NCBI GenBank assembly: GCA_041690535.1
Contig: JAWLHA010000087.1
Location: 1-15,384, forward strand
DNA: 15,384 nucleotides
Reading direction: 5' to 3'
Origin: JAWLHA01 sp041690535
GTDB lineage: Bacteria > Pseudomonadota > Gammaproteobacteria > Thiohalomonadales > Thiohalomonadaceae
Part shown: positions 1 to 7,435 of the stretch, one piece after another
Layout: the number at the start of each line of letters is the position of its first letter
Position numbering within the stretch: position 1 is the stretch's first letter
Notes under the pieces: generated by a model
What the model was told of the DNA's origin: nothing
Database searches by the model: none
Seen by the model: only the letters and a program-made list of their open reading frames with translations
Position numbers and translations under genes: made by a program

Positions 1-49
1 AACCGGCCTAGAGCCCCGACCCGATAAATCCGACGCGCCCAACAGGTCG

Positions 50-218
50 GGTGGATACGCGCAGCGCATCCACCAATTCGACGCCGCACGGTGGATGCGC
101 TGCGCTTATCCACCTCGGTTCGCTGCCCGCCACCTGCGGCGCAATTTGGCTGCGATTGGCGATCTTTCCATTTACCTGTTCGCTGCTCTAGAGGGTGGAT
201 AAGCGCAGCGCATCCACC
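50..218. repeat. Three copies of a 25-bp palindromic dispersed repeat
   Basis: Copies lie at 50-74, 90-114 and 194-218. Each begins GGTGGAT and ends ATCCACC around a GCGCAGCGC-type core, so each is a near-palindrome. The copy at 194-218 is the exact reverse complement of the copy at 90-114; the copy at 50-74 differs from it by a few bases in the left arm. The rest of 1-265 shows no convincing gene, and the frames open across it are made of repeat sequence. A related but diverged copy occurs at 4551-4582. Such intergenic palindromes are common in gammaproteobacterial genomes; the role here (3'-end structure for the minus-strand gene ending at 266, or a mobile REP-like unit) is inferred. Confidence 0.75.
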
Positions 219-265
219 GTTTTCTCGCCACTCAGTGGATGCCTTGCGTGTTCACCCGCAAAGAG

Positions 266-853
266 TCAGAGGGCGGCGAACCGTCCATAGAGATAGATCA
301 ACAACAGAATGCCACCGGCCGCGAGGACGGTGTTGTGTTCGTGGTTCCGGCGCCACTGCTGCGCACTCCAATGGGCATCCCTGAGGGCGCCAAGCCGCAG
401 CAGGTTGGGGAACAGCCGTGGGGTGGACTGCTTGAAGGCGCGCCACTGCTCGCCATAGGCGTTGGCCAGCCCACGCTCCTCCTGCAGGATGGTCGGCACA
501 TAGGTGAACGCGAATAACCCCATGGTCACCGCCAGCACCAGCAGGTCCGCCACGATCAGATTCACCCCCAAGAGCAACAGCAGCGAGCCGAAATAGAGGG
601 GATTGCGCACGATGGAGTAGATCCCGTCGGTGGCCAGCACCTCGTTCTTCCGCAGCATCCCCGCCGAGAGGCTGCGCACCCCCAGACCGAGCACGATCAC
701 GGCGATGCCCGCCAGCCCCAGGGGGGAGTCGAAGGGCTGCACGGAAATGCGCAGATAGCCGAAGGCGTAGGCGATCAGCGCCACCCAGATCACCCGGGCG
801 ATGAGGACGCGGTGGCGCTGCAGCGTGATGACGAGCGAGCTCGATTGGTTCAT
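266..853 (-). CDS. Isoprenylcysteine carboxyl methyltransferase-like integral membrane protein
   Basis: A 195-residue polytopic membrane protein. Visible hydrophobic segments are at about 17-34, 44-62, 88-120 and 180-193. The family signature is clear: GIYSIVRNPLYFGS at about 77-90, the paired glutamates EE at 125-126, then AYGEQWRAF and PRLFPN (about 132-150). Together these form the SAM-binding C-terminal part of the ICMT/PEMT-like methyltransferase superfamily. Bacterial members methylate unknown or lipid-like substrates; the true substrate cannot be read from the sequence. I chose the ATG at 853, preceded by AGAGAG about 10 bases upstream; a TTG at 877 in the same frame would add eight residues. 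It lies 57 bases downstream of pyrC on the same strand and may be co-transcribed with it, although no shared pathway is evident. The broad family is fairly sure, the precise reaction is not. Confidence 0.8.
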   Translation of the reverse strand: MNQSSSLVITLQRHRVLIARVIWVALIAYAFGYLRISVQPFDSPLGLAGIAVIVLGLGVRSLSAGMLRKNEVLATDGIYSIVRNPLYFGSLLLLLGVNLIVADLLVLAVTMGLFAFTYVPTILQEERGLANAYGEQWRAFKQSTPRLFPNLLRLGALRDAHWSAQQWRRNHEHNTVLAAGGILLLIYLYGRFAAL

Positions 854-910
854 GGAACGGCGACTCTCTTGAAACAAAGGCGGCGATTTTAGCCTCTCGG
901 CCCCCGTGCG

Positions 911-1948
911 TCAGGTTTTTGTGACCTGCCAGCGCACCTGCTCACCCGCCCGCAACGGCACCAGCTGCCCCTCTCCGAAGGGATAGGAGGGCGGCACTTC
1001 CCACGGGGTTTTCTCCAGGGTCAGGGTCCCCGTGTTGCGCGGCAGGCCATAGAACTCGGCGCCGAACCGCCCGGCGAAGTCATCCAGGCGCTCCAGCGCC
1101 CCGGCCTCTTCGAAGGCCTCGGCGTACAGCTCGATGGCAGCATGGGCCGAATAGATCCCCGCGCAGCCGCACCCGGTCTCCTTGGCGGCCTGGGCGTGGG
1201 GCGCGCTGTCGGTGCCGAGGAAAAACTTGGGGTTGCCCGAGGTCGCCGCCTCCACCAGGGCCTCGCGATGGCTCTCGCGCTTGAGCACCGGCAGGCAGTA
1301 GTGGTGGGGACGGATCCCCCCCGCCAGCATCGCATTGCGGTTCATCAGCAGGTGCTGGGGGGTGAGGGTGGCGGCCACGTTGGGGCCGGCCTCCCGCACG
1401 AATCGGGCCGCCTCGGCGGTGGTGATGTGCTCCATCACCACCTTCAGCTCCGGCAGGCGCTCCAGCAGGGGGGCGAGCACCTGCTCCACGAAGACCCGCT
1501 CCCGATCGAAGATGTCCACCTTCGCATCGGTCACCTCCCCGTGCACCAGCAGCGGCAGACCCGCCGCGGCCATGGCCCGCAGCGTGGGCAGCACCCGATC
1601 CATGTCGGTGACCCCCGAATCGGAGTTGGTGGTTGCCCCGGCCGGGTAGAGTTTCACCGCATGGACCGCGCCGCTGGCCCTGGACCGCTCGATCTCCTCG
1701 GGGGAGGTGCGGTCGGTGAGATAGAGCGTCATCAGCGGGGTGAAATCACTGCCCGCCGGCAGGGCCGCGAGGATGGCCTCCCGGTAGGCCAGCGCCTGCT
1801 CGGTAGTGGTCACCGGCGGGCGCAGGTTGGGCATGACGATGGCGCGGGCAAACTGCCGCGCGGTGTGCGGCAACACCGCCGCCATGGCGGCACCGTCGCG
1901 CAGGTGGAGATGGAAGTCGTCAGGGCGGGTGAGGGTCAATCGTTCCAC
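911..1948 (-). CDS. pyrC: Dihydroorotase, class II (E. coli PyrC type)
   Basis: Catalyses the reversible cyclisation of N-carbamoyl-aspartate to dihydroorotate, the third step of de novo pyrimidine synthesis, in the cytoplasm. At 345 residues it matches the E. coli enzyme (348). Metal and catalytic residues are all present: HLHLRD with His13 and His15, the carbamylated lysine Lys99 in AVKLYPAG, His136 in LVHGEV, His174 in MEHITT, and the catalytic Asp247 in GTDSAPHA. From Lys99 onward they sit four residues before their E. coli counterparts. The start is a GTG (1946-1948 on the plus strand), supported by a strong AGGTGAT ribosome site about 6 bases upstream and by the MERLTLTRPDDFH beginning. 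The next gene on the strand, the ICMT-like methyltransferase, begins 57 bases downstream. A repeat element occupies the upstream region. Confidence 0.97.
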   Translation of the reverse strand: MERLTLTRPDDFHLHLRDGAAMAAVLPHTARQFARAIVMPNLRPPVTTTEQALAYREAILAALPAGSDFTPLMTLYLTDRTSPEEIERSRASGAVHAVKLYPAGATTNSDSGVTDMDRVLPTLRAMAAAGLPLLVHGEVTDAKVDIFDRERVFVEQVLAPLLERLPELKVVMEHITTAEAARFVREAGPNVAATLTPQHLLMNRNAMLAGGIRPHHYCLPVLKRESHREALVEAATSGNPKFFLGTDSAPHAQAAKETGCGCAGIYSAHAAIELYAEAFEEAGALERLDDFAGRFGAEFYGLPRNTGTLTLEKTPWEVPPSYPFGEGQLVPLRAGEQVRWQVTKT

Positions 1949-2006
1949 GGCGGATCACCTGTTTCGGGGGCGCCCATTATGCCACAGGGGTGGACACCGC
2001 CCGAAG

Positions 2007-2198
2007 ACCCTGCCTCCCAGCACAGGGTGAACGCACACTCACATCACGGCCGTGCTGTGAGCGATGTAAGTCCTTGAAAGCAGGTCCGCTGTCAATACAT
2101 CCCTGTACGCTCGACGGCCGCGTCCATGCGGCCGACGACCTGCTTTCAAGGACTTACATCGCTCTTGGGTAAGTATGCGTTTACCCTGCCTCCCAGCA
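2007..2198. repeat. Inverted-repeat element (about 164 bp) with flanking 16-bp direct repeats
   Basis: An inner perfect 27-bp inverted repeat has arms at 2060-2086 and 2137-2163 (AGCGATGTAAG... and its exact complement). An outer 16-bp inverted repeat with two mismatches has arms at 2024-2039 and 2172-2187. Between the inner arms lie 50 bases with a further 6-bp GC hairpin (GGCCGC/GCGGCC, 2116-2133). An identical 16-bp sequence starting ACCCTGCCTCC occurs at 2007-2022 and 2183-2198, so it brackets the structure as a direct repeat, the right copy overlapping the outer arm. There is no coding capacity for a transposase. This is consistent with a MITE-like non-autonomous element or a dispersed intergenic palindrome sitting upstream of pyrC and downstream of the gene at 2220-2555. 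Confidence 0.7.
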
Positions 2199-2219
2199 AT
2201 GGAGCGCCACCCCGACGAC

Positions 2220-2555
2220 CTACTCCGCGCCCGGGGGGAGCTCCTGGCCAAGGCGTGCGACCACATAGGCGCGCATCGCCGCCTTCAGGAGACTCTGGTC
2301 CTGGACCAGGATGTCCGGTTCGATGGAAGCGGACCACTGGCCGTTGCCCTCGGTGTCCCAATTGAGGTCGATCCTGGCCTCTTCAATGATGGGACCGCCC
2401 TGGGACCAAAAGGTGGTGGGCTTCCACTTGCGGGGCGGGAGAGTCGGGTCGGCGATGTAGAACCACTCCCCGGAGCCGCCCCGGTGCAGGGCGAGCCCCT
2501 TGGCCTGAGCGACCCAATAGTCGAGTTGTTCCGGGTTCAATTGCAGCACGTTCAT
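2220..2555 (-). CDS. DUF2591/NinX-like small protein, function unknown
   Basis: A 111-residue soluble protein. It opens with a helical QLDYWVAQAKGL segment (about residues 9-20), followed by W-rich strands, the motif WSQGGPIIEEARI at about 50-62, and a helical C-terminal half containing SLLKAAMRAYVVARLG. This layout (YW..A.G, then a W-QGGPIIE block, then a C-terminal AMRAYVA helix) is what I remember of the DUF2591/NinX family of phage and bacterial proteins; the assignment is from memory of the pattern, not from a search. The start ATG has a GGAGG site about 10 bases upstream. It is divergent from the gene at 2653 and downstream of nothing obvious. No biochemical function is known to me. It may be a prophage remnant domesticated in the chromosome. 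Confidence 0.75.
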   Translation of the reverse strand: MNVLQLNPEQLDYWVAQAKGLALHRGGSGEWFYIADPTLPPRKWKPTTFWSQGGPIIEEARIDLNWDTEGNGQWSASIEPDILVQDQSLLKAAMRAYVVARLGQELPPGAE

Positions 2556-2652
2556 TCGACCGCATCCTCCACAGCTGAGGTGCTGAAGTGTATCAGGAGC
2601 GGCTGCGCGTCAATATGGGCCGGTCGCCGTCCGAACGTGGTATCTTGCCGCC

Positions 2653-2988
2653 ATGTCCGAACCGCTGCTTCTCATTCTCATCGCGCTCCTGGTCGCCTTC
2701 TGGGCGGCCGGCATGCGCGTCCGTGAACACGCCGTCAGGGTCGTGCGGCGGGCCTGCGAACGGGTGGGGGCACAGCTTCTCGACGAGACGGTGGCCCTCG
2801 ACAAACTTCGCCTGGGCCGGGATGGTTCGGGGCAGGTGCGCTTTCGCCGCCACTACCGGTTCGAATTCAACCCGGCGGGGTGGGATGTCCGCCAGAGCGG
2901 CAGCGTGGAGCTGTTGGGGCGCAAGGTCGTCCATCTCCACCGGGAGATGGACGACCACGTACTTTACGAAGATTCCGATCCGCAGTAG
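2653..2988 (+). CDS. DUF3301-like small membrane-anchored protein
   Basis: A 111-residue protein with one N-terminal hydrophobic segment (about residues 4-22), followed by a basic region and a soluble domain. Features matching the gammaproteobacterial DUF3301 family are the ACERVGAQLLDETVAL block (about 35-50), the paired aromatic/basic YRFEFNPAGWD stretch (about 72-82), and the GSVELLGRKVVHL strands. The function of the family is unknown. The likely topology is a short N-terminal anchor with the domain in the cytoplasm (positive residues follow the segment), which is inference. The ATG at 2653 has no good Shine-Dalgarno sequence, and I see no better in-frame alternative upstream. It is convergent with the lipoprotein gene: only three bases separate the two stop codons, with no terminator between them. 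Confidence 0.85.
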   Translation: MSEPLLLILIALLVAFWAAGMRVREHAVRVVRRACERVGAQLLDETVALDKLRLGRDGSGQVRFRRHYRFEFNPAGWDVRQSGSVELLGRKVVHLHREMDDHVLYEDSDPQ

Positions 2989-2991
2989 CGC

Positions 2992-4347
2992 TTACTGCAC
3001 GGCCGTCAGCGGGCCGGGGGCGGCGGCTTCTGCGGGCTCCTGAGCGGCCGGGGCGGGGGCGCTTTCGGCGGCAGGCGCAGGCACAACCGGCGCGGCTGCA
3101 GCCGGAGCCTGTCTTGCCGCCGGGGCCACAGGTTGTGCGGCACTGGCCGGCGCCTGAGCCTCCGCGGCGGTGTTGGCCGGATTGACCTTCTCTCCCGTCT
3201 TGGCAAAGAGGATCTCCTGCAGCAGCGCCAGCTGATTTTTCAGCACGCCCACGTTGTTCTCCAGCAGCACCACCTTCTCCTCCAGCAGTTGCTTCTCGCT
3301 GGTGAGCTGGGCCACCCGCGCGCTCTCCTGCCCGGCGGTGGTCTGATGCTTATCGAGCTGTGCCTGCAGGACCTTGGCCAGCGACTCCGTCTCGGCCAGC
3401 CTGCCCTTCGCCCCGGTGAGTTCCTCGATCAGCTGGCGGGCGTGGGCGGCGAGCGCATCGGCCTGCTCTTCGAGGGCGCGGTCCCTCATCTGCCGGGCAT
3501 CCAAGGCGCCGGCCACGGCGGCGAGCCGACGCTCCTCCTCCAGGATCAGATCCTCCAGCGGCGGCCTCTCCTTGGTGGCCAGCAAGCGCTTGACCCGGGC
3601 AGCGATCCATTGGGCATGTTGCGCCTCGATGAGGGCTTCCTGCGCGGCCCGATCGATGCCGTCGGCGTTGTCCGGATTGGTCTGAATGAAGGCCTCGGCC
3701 CTGGCGAAGCGGCTCTCCGCCTCCCCGACTGACTTGGGCGCCACCTCGGCCAGTTTCTCCTTCCGCAGCGTCTCCAGCATCTTCTGCACCGCGGCGAGGG
3801 CACTCTGCTTGGTGATGCGGATCTTCAACGCCTCCAGCTCCCCGGTCACGCGGGGACGCTCCTTCTCCACCGTGGCGTCATCCCCCTTTTCCAGTGCGGC
3901 CAGCAGCCCCTTGATGCGCGCTTCCAAGGCGCTGTATTCCTTCGGATGGGCCGCGGGGGCGCCAATCTCCTTGAGGCGGGCATCGAGCTCGAGCACCCCG
4001 GCCAGGCGCTTGAGGGCGTTGTCCTTGGCCCAATGGGCCAGGCCGAGCGCCTTGTCCGCCGAGGCAATGTACTGGACGATCTTCTGGCGGTCGCCGTTGT
4101 CCTTGTGCAGCTTGGTGGCTTCGGTGAGGGCCTTCTCCGCCTGGGCGAAATTGCCGGGACCGTAATAATCGAGCTGCGCCTCGCGCGCCTGAACCAGTTT
4201 GGCGCGGGTATTGTTCACCAGGGTTTCGGTCGGCATATCCGCGTAGCGGCTCTTCTCCTCGGCGTTCAGCTGGTACACCGGCCCGCTGGCGCATCCGCCC
4301 AGCAGGCTCATTGCCACAAGTAGTACGTAAAGGCCCTGTTTCCTCAT
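2992..4347 (-). CDS. Outer-membrane lipoprotein with long coiled-coil region and Ala/Pro-rich tail
   Basis: A 451-residue predicted lipoprotein. Residues 1-18 form a signal peptide ending in the lipobox LLGGC, with Cys19 as the lipidated residue. The next residues are Ala-Ser rather than Asp, which by the Lol rule predicts sorting to the outer membrane. Residues about 40-240 are helical and repeat-like (a DUF4398-like helical pattern, A..aGNFAQAEKALTEA, is possible but weak). Residues about 245-390 are strongly coiled-coil (heptads of L with E/K/Q). The final 55 residues are low-complexity Ala/Pro. The start ATG is preceded by a strong AAGGGGAG site. No enzymatic motif is seen. A structural envelope role is likely but not demonstrated. 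Confidence 0.85.
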   Translation of the reverse strand: MRKQGLYVLLVAMSLLGGCASGPVYQLNAEEKSRYADMPTETLVNNTRAKLVQAREAQLDYYGPGNFAQAEKALTEATKLHKDNGDRQKIVQYIASADKALGLAHWAKDNALKRLAGVLELDARLKEIGAPAAHPKEYSALEARIKGLLAALEKGDDATVEKERPRVTGELEALKIRITKQSALAAVQKMLETLRKEKLAEVAPKSVGEAESRFARAEAFIQTNPDNADGIDRAAQEALIEAQHAQWIAARVKRLLATKERPPLEDLILEEERRLAAVAGALDARQMRDRALEEQADALAAHARQLIEELTGAKGRLAETESLAKVLQAQLDKHQTTAGQESARVAQLTSEKQLLEEKVVLLENNVGVLKNQLALLQEILFAKTGEKVNPANTAAEAQAPASAAQPVAPAARQAPAAAAPVVPAPAAESAPAPAAQEPAEAAAPGPLTAVQ

Positions 4348-4671
4348 CGATAACTCCCCTTCGCGGTCCCCGCGTCACTGTCACTGCGTGAAAACAAAAA
4401 CAGCTACGCCCAAGTGAGTGCCTGGACGGTCGTAGGCTGCCCTAGGGTGGAGGTTTCTGTGCCCCCCATGCTTCGGCGGTGCTCATCTTGCAGGTTGCGC
4501 TCAATCCACCGGATACATCGGGCATGCAAACCCGGCAGGTTGCTCAGTACGCAGGTGGATGCGCCGCCCTCATCCAACCTGCGCCGGGGCCGTTGCGACC
4601 CCACCTCCCCCCCGCCCCCGCAATGGCGTGTCGATCAGGGGGGGGCAAGATGGACCCGTGCCCCATCCCTT
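4348..4671. other. Gene-free interval with diverged repeat and C-run/G-run pair
   Basis: This 324-base stretch separates the start of the lipoprotein gene from the end of fumC. I see no credible gene. It holds a palindrome-like repeat at 4551-4582 (GCAGGTGGATG... to ...CAACCTGC), related to the repeats at 50-218, and an imperfect inverted partner near 4497-4510. Nearer fumC, a run of seven C at 4607-4613 (then five more) faces a run of eight G at 4638-4645. These could form a GC-only stem in the fumC 3' region, but no U-tract follows, so it is not a classic terminator. I see no convincing promoter for the lipoprotein gene. Confidence 0.5.
4551..4582. repeat. Diverged copy of the GGTGGAT...ATCC-type dispersed palindrome
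   Basis: The 32 bases start GCAGGTGGATGCG and end CATCCAACCTGC, with complementary outer arms (GCAGGT with a near-match of ACCTGC). The core resembles the three 25-bp repeats near the left edge. Orientation is ambiguous because it is close to a palindrome. The role is unknown. Confidence 0.5.
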
Positions 4672-6066
4672 CTACTCCGCCTGAATTCCTCCGGTGGTCA
4701 GCCGCGCCGGGTCCAACAGCTCGCGCAGCCGCTCCTCGGGCAGGTCGGTCATCTCCCGGGCCACGTCCAACACCGGTCGGCCCTCGGCGTAGGCCCGCTT
4801 GGCGATGGCCGCCCCCCGTTCGTAGCCGATCACCGGATTGAGGGCGGTAATAAGGATGGGATTCAGATCGAGGGCCCGGCGCAAGGCCTCCTCGTTCACG
4901 GTGAAGCCGGCAATGGCCTTGTCGGCCAGCACCCGGGCCCCATTGGCGAGCAGCTCGATGCTCTGGCAGAGGTTGTTGGCCACCATGGGCAGCATCACGT
5001 TCAGCTGGAAGTTGCCGTGTTGCCCCCCCACCGTGATGGCGGTGTCGTTGCCCATCACCTGGGCGCAGATCATCATCATCGCCTCGGGGATCACCGGGTT
5101 GACCTTGCCGGGCATGATGGAGCTGCCGGGCTGCAGGGCGGGCAGGCTGATCTCCGCCAGACCCGCCAGCGGCCCGGAGTTCATCCAGCGCAGGTCGTTG
5201 GCGATCTTCATCAGGCTCACCGCCACGGTCTTGAGCTGGCCGCTCATCTCCACCGCGGCGTCCTGGCTGGAGAGCCCCTCGAAGTAGTTGTACATGTCGC
5301 GGAAGAAGACCCCGGTGCGGCTCGCCAGCCGCTTGCTCACCCGGGGGCCGAACTCAGGGTGAGTGTTCACTCCGGTGCCCACCGCGGTGCCGCCCAGGGG
5401 CAGGGCGCAGAGGCGGGGCAGGGAGGTCTCCACCCGCTCGATGCCGCGGCTCACCTGCGCCGCCCAGCCCGAGAGCTCCTGGCCGAGGCGCACCGGCATG
5501 GCATCCATGAGGTGGGTGCGGCCGGTCTTCACCACATCGTCCAGCTCGGCGGCGCGGCGGTCGATGGTCTCGGCCAGATGGCGCAGGGCGGGCAGCAGCT
5601 GCTCATGCACCAGCAGCCCCGCGGCGACGTGGATGGCGCTGGGGAAGACGTCGTTGGAGCTCTGCCCCATGTTGACGTGGTCGTTGGGGTGGACCGGCGC
5701 CCCCAGCCGTTCGCTGGCGAGGCGGGCGATCACCTCGTTGGCGTTCATGTTGCTGGAGGTGCCCGAGCCGGTCTGGAAAATGTCCACCGGGAAGTGGGCA
5801 TCGTGCCGCCCCTCGGCTATCTCCGCCGCGGCAGCGGCGATGGCCTCGGCGATGGCCTGGTCCAGCAGCCCGAGCTCGCCGTTGACCTCGGCACAGGCCC
5901 CCTTGATGAGCCCCAGGGCGCGGATCATCGCCCGCGGCAGGCGCAGGCCGCTGATGGGAAAGTTCTCCACCGCGCGCTGGGTCTGGGCGCCGTACAGTGC
6001 CCCGGCGGGCACCTGCAGCTCGCCCATGCTGTCGCGTTCGGTACGAAAGGTCGCTTCGGTCATCAT
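4672..6066 (-). CDS. fumC: Fumarate hydratase, class II
   Basis: Interconverts fumarate and L-malate in the TCA cycle; cytoplasmic, homotetrameric and iron-independent. It has 464 residues, against 467 for E. coli FumC. The fumarase/aspartase signature GSSIMPGKVNP is at 314-324, with the catalytic-loop serine at 315 and Lys321. The substrate-binding region has SGTSSNMNANEV (101-112) and QSSNDVFPS (135-143). The active-site TGRTHLMDAMP carries His185 (His188 in E. coli). GTAVGTGVNTHPEFG (226-240) is also typical. Two adjacent ATGs begin the frame (6066 and 6063); the ribosome site is weak (AGGGTG). It is divergent from the pyruvate dehydrogenase operon across a 376-base intergenic region, giving a local cluster of central carbon metabolism genes. 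A terminator-like hairpin lies about 43 bases upstream of its start on its own strand. Confidence 0.97.
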   Translation of the reverse strand: MMTEATFRTERDSMGELQVPAGALYGAQTQRAVENFPISGLRLPRAMIRALGLIKGACAEVNGELGLLDQAIAEAIAAAAAEIAEGRHDAHFPVDIFQTGSGTSSNMNANEVIARLASERLGAPVHPNDHVNMGQSSNDVFPSAIHVAAGLLVHEQLLPALRHLAETIDRRAAELDDVVKTGRTHLMDAMPVRLGQELSGWAAQVSRGIERVETSLPRLCALPLGGTAVGTGVNTHPEFGPRVSKRLASRTGVFFRDMYNYFEGLSSQDAAVEMSGQLKTVAVSLMKIANDLRWMNSGPLAGLAEISLPALQPGSSIMPGKVNPVIPEAMMMICAQVMGNDTAITVGGQHGNFQLNVMLPMVANNLCQSIELLANGARVLADKAIAGFTVNEEALRRALDLNPILITALNPVIGYERGAAIAKRAYAEGRPVLDVAREMTDLPEERLRELLDPARLTTGGIQAE

Positions 6067-6108
6067 GGCACCCTACACAAAGGTTAGTTCGGGGTCTGGA
6101 CGGCGTTG

Positions 6109-6133
6109 AAAAAAAAACGGCGCTATGACGCCG
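6109..6133 (-). terminator. Intrinsic terminator-like hairpin upstream of fumC (possible attenuator)
   Basis: Read on the minus strand, CGGCGTCATAGCGCCG (6133-6118) folds into a 5-bp GC stem extended by a T-G wobble, followed at once by nine T (6117-6109): the layout of an intrinsic terminator. It faces fumC and ends 42 bases before its start codon. On the plus strand there is no T-tract, so it acts on the fumC strand only. A nearby ACGCCG (minus strand, 6106-6101) could pair with the left arm instead, giving an alternative fold. It may block antisense transcription from the PDH region or attenuate fumC. Confidence 0.5.
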
Positions 6134-6432
6134 ATCACGCTTCCGACCCCTCCAGAACTGCTGAGTTGCGGTGATTTGTTGAGATAACCTTTTGTTCGCA
6201 AAGGTAAATTGCGCTGCCGCGCCGGCTTGCGCACGGGGGCGTCGTCTTGACCTGAGATGACAAAACGCAGATCATAACCCGCTTTTGTGACCATGGGTAA
6301 CGGCCCGTGGGGCTGCGCTGCGGCCTCAAACCACCACAAGCAGGCGGCAAGCCGTGCGAAGTATTGCCACGGCGGCGCGCCTGTCAAGCCCACCCATGCC
6401 AGACGACACCAAATAAAATCTGCGAGGAAAAT

Positions 6433-6438
6433 AAGGAG
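6433..6438 (+). promoter_or_regulatory. Ribosome binding site deciding the pdhA start
   Basis: AAGGAG lies four bases before the ATG at 6443. The frame is open upstream to an ATG at 6287, but that part has no ribosome site, reads unlike a protein and is absent from the E1 alpha family, so the start is placed at 6443. Confidence 0.8.
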
Positions 6439-6442
6439 CGCC

Positions 6443-7435
6443 ATGAACGCCGCTGACAAAAAACGGCTGCTGCGCGACATGCTGTTCGCGCGCCGCTTCG
6501 AAGAGCGATGCTATGAGGCCTACGTGGAACGCAAGATTGGCGGCTTCCTGCACCTCTATCCCGGCGAGGAGGCCTGTGCCCACGGTGTGATGCACGCCGC
6601 CCGCCCCGGCCACGACTATGTGATCACCGGCTACCGCGATCACGTCCACGCCCTCACCTGCGGTTCCGACCCCAAGGCCCTGATGGCCGAGCTGTACGGC
6701 AAAGAGACCGGCTGCAGCAAGGGCCGCGGCGGCTCGATGCATCTGTTCGATGCCGAGCATCGCTTCATGGGCGGCTACGCCCTGGTGGGCGGCCCCTTCC
6801 CGCTGGCCGCCGGCCTCGCCAAGGCCATCAAGATGAAGGGGGGCGATGAGATCGCCATCTGCTTCCTCGGCGATGCGGCCAACAACCAGGGGACCTTCCA
6901 CGAGACCCTCAACATGGCCAGCGTGTGGAAGCTGCCCGTGCTGTTCGTCTGTGAGAACAACCTCTACGGCATCGGCACCGCCATCGAGCGCTCCACCGCG
7001 GTGCTCGACCAGTACAAGCGCGCCTGCGCCTACGACATCCCCGCCGACTGGGCGGACGGCCAGGACATCGAGGCCGTCTACGAGAAGGCCAAAGTGGCCG
7101 TGGACCACGTCCGCTCCGGCAAGGGCCCCTACTTCCTGGAGCTGAAGACCTACCGCTACCGCGGGCACTCCATGTCCGACAGCGGCGCCTACCGCACCAA
7201 GGAAGAGCAGGAGGAGTGGAGCCAGCGCGACCCCATCATCATCCTGCGCGACCGCCTCATCGCGGCCGGCGAACTCACCGACGAGGAATACAAGGCCCTC
7301 GATCAGGAGCTCATCGACCAGATCGAGAACGAGATCATTCCGTTCGCCGAGAACTCCCCCGAGCCGAAAGTGGAGGAGCTGGAGAAGTATGTCCTTGCAG
7401 AGAATGACCCGTACGTGAAAGGGGGGGCACGCTAA
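6443..7435 (+). CDS. pdhA: Pyruvate dehydrogenase E1 component, alpha subunit
   Basis: Alpha subunit of the thiamine-diphosphate-dependent E1 that decarboxylates pyruvate and reductively acetylates the E2 lipoyl arm. It has 330 residues, typical of the heterotetrameric alpha2beta2 type rather than the homodimeric AceE type. The thiamine motif runs from GD at 143-144 to NN at 172-173 (GDAANNQG...CENNLYGIGTA). FARRFEERCYEAY near residues 15-27 and YRYRGHSMSDSGAYR at 238-251 are the family's N-terminal helix and phosphorylation-loop region, with Ser in place of the more usual Pro after HSMSD. First gene of an operon; it overlaps the E1 beta start by one base (TAATG). Branched-chain or acetoin E1 alpha is a less likely alternative, since the sequence is closest to PDH-type proteins by eye. 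Confidence 0.93.
   Translation: MNAADKKRLLRDMLFARRFEERCYEAYVERKIGGFLHLYPGEEACAHGVMHAARPGHDYVITGYRDHVHALTCGSDPKALMAELYGKETGCSKGRGGSMHLFDAEHRFMGGYALVGGPFPLAAGLAKAIKMKGGDEIAICFLGDAANNQGTFHETLNMASVWKLPVLFVCENNLYGIGTAIERSTAVLDQYKRACAYDIPADWADGQDIEAVYEKAKVAVDHVRSGKGPYFLELKTYRYRGHSMSDSGAYRTKEEQEEWSQRDPIIILRDRLIAAGELTDEEYKALDQELIDQIENEIIPFAENSPEPKVEELEKYVLAENDPYVKGGAR

Noticed and set aside
4414..6087. Long plus-strand open frame antisense to fumC
   Set aside because: Same codon-bias effect; its product is His/Gly-rich with no family features, while fumC on the other strand is unmistakable.
6247..6278. Promoter for the PDH operon with TTGACC at 6247-6252
   Set aside because: The -35 match is good, but no acceptable -10 hexamer occurs at 16-18 bases spacing; only weak ATAA-like matches further on. 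Transcription-start mapping is needed.
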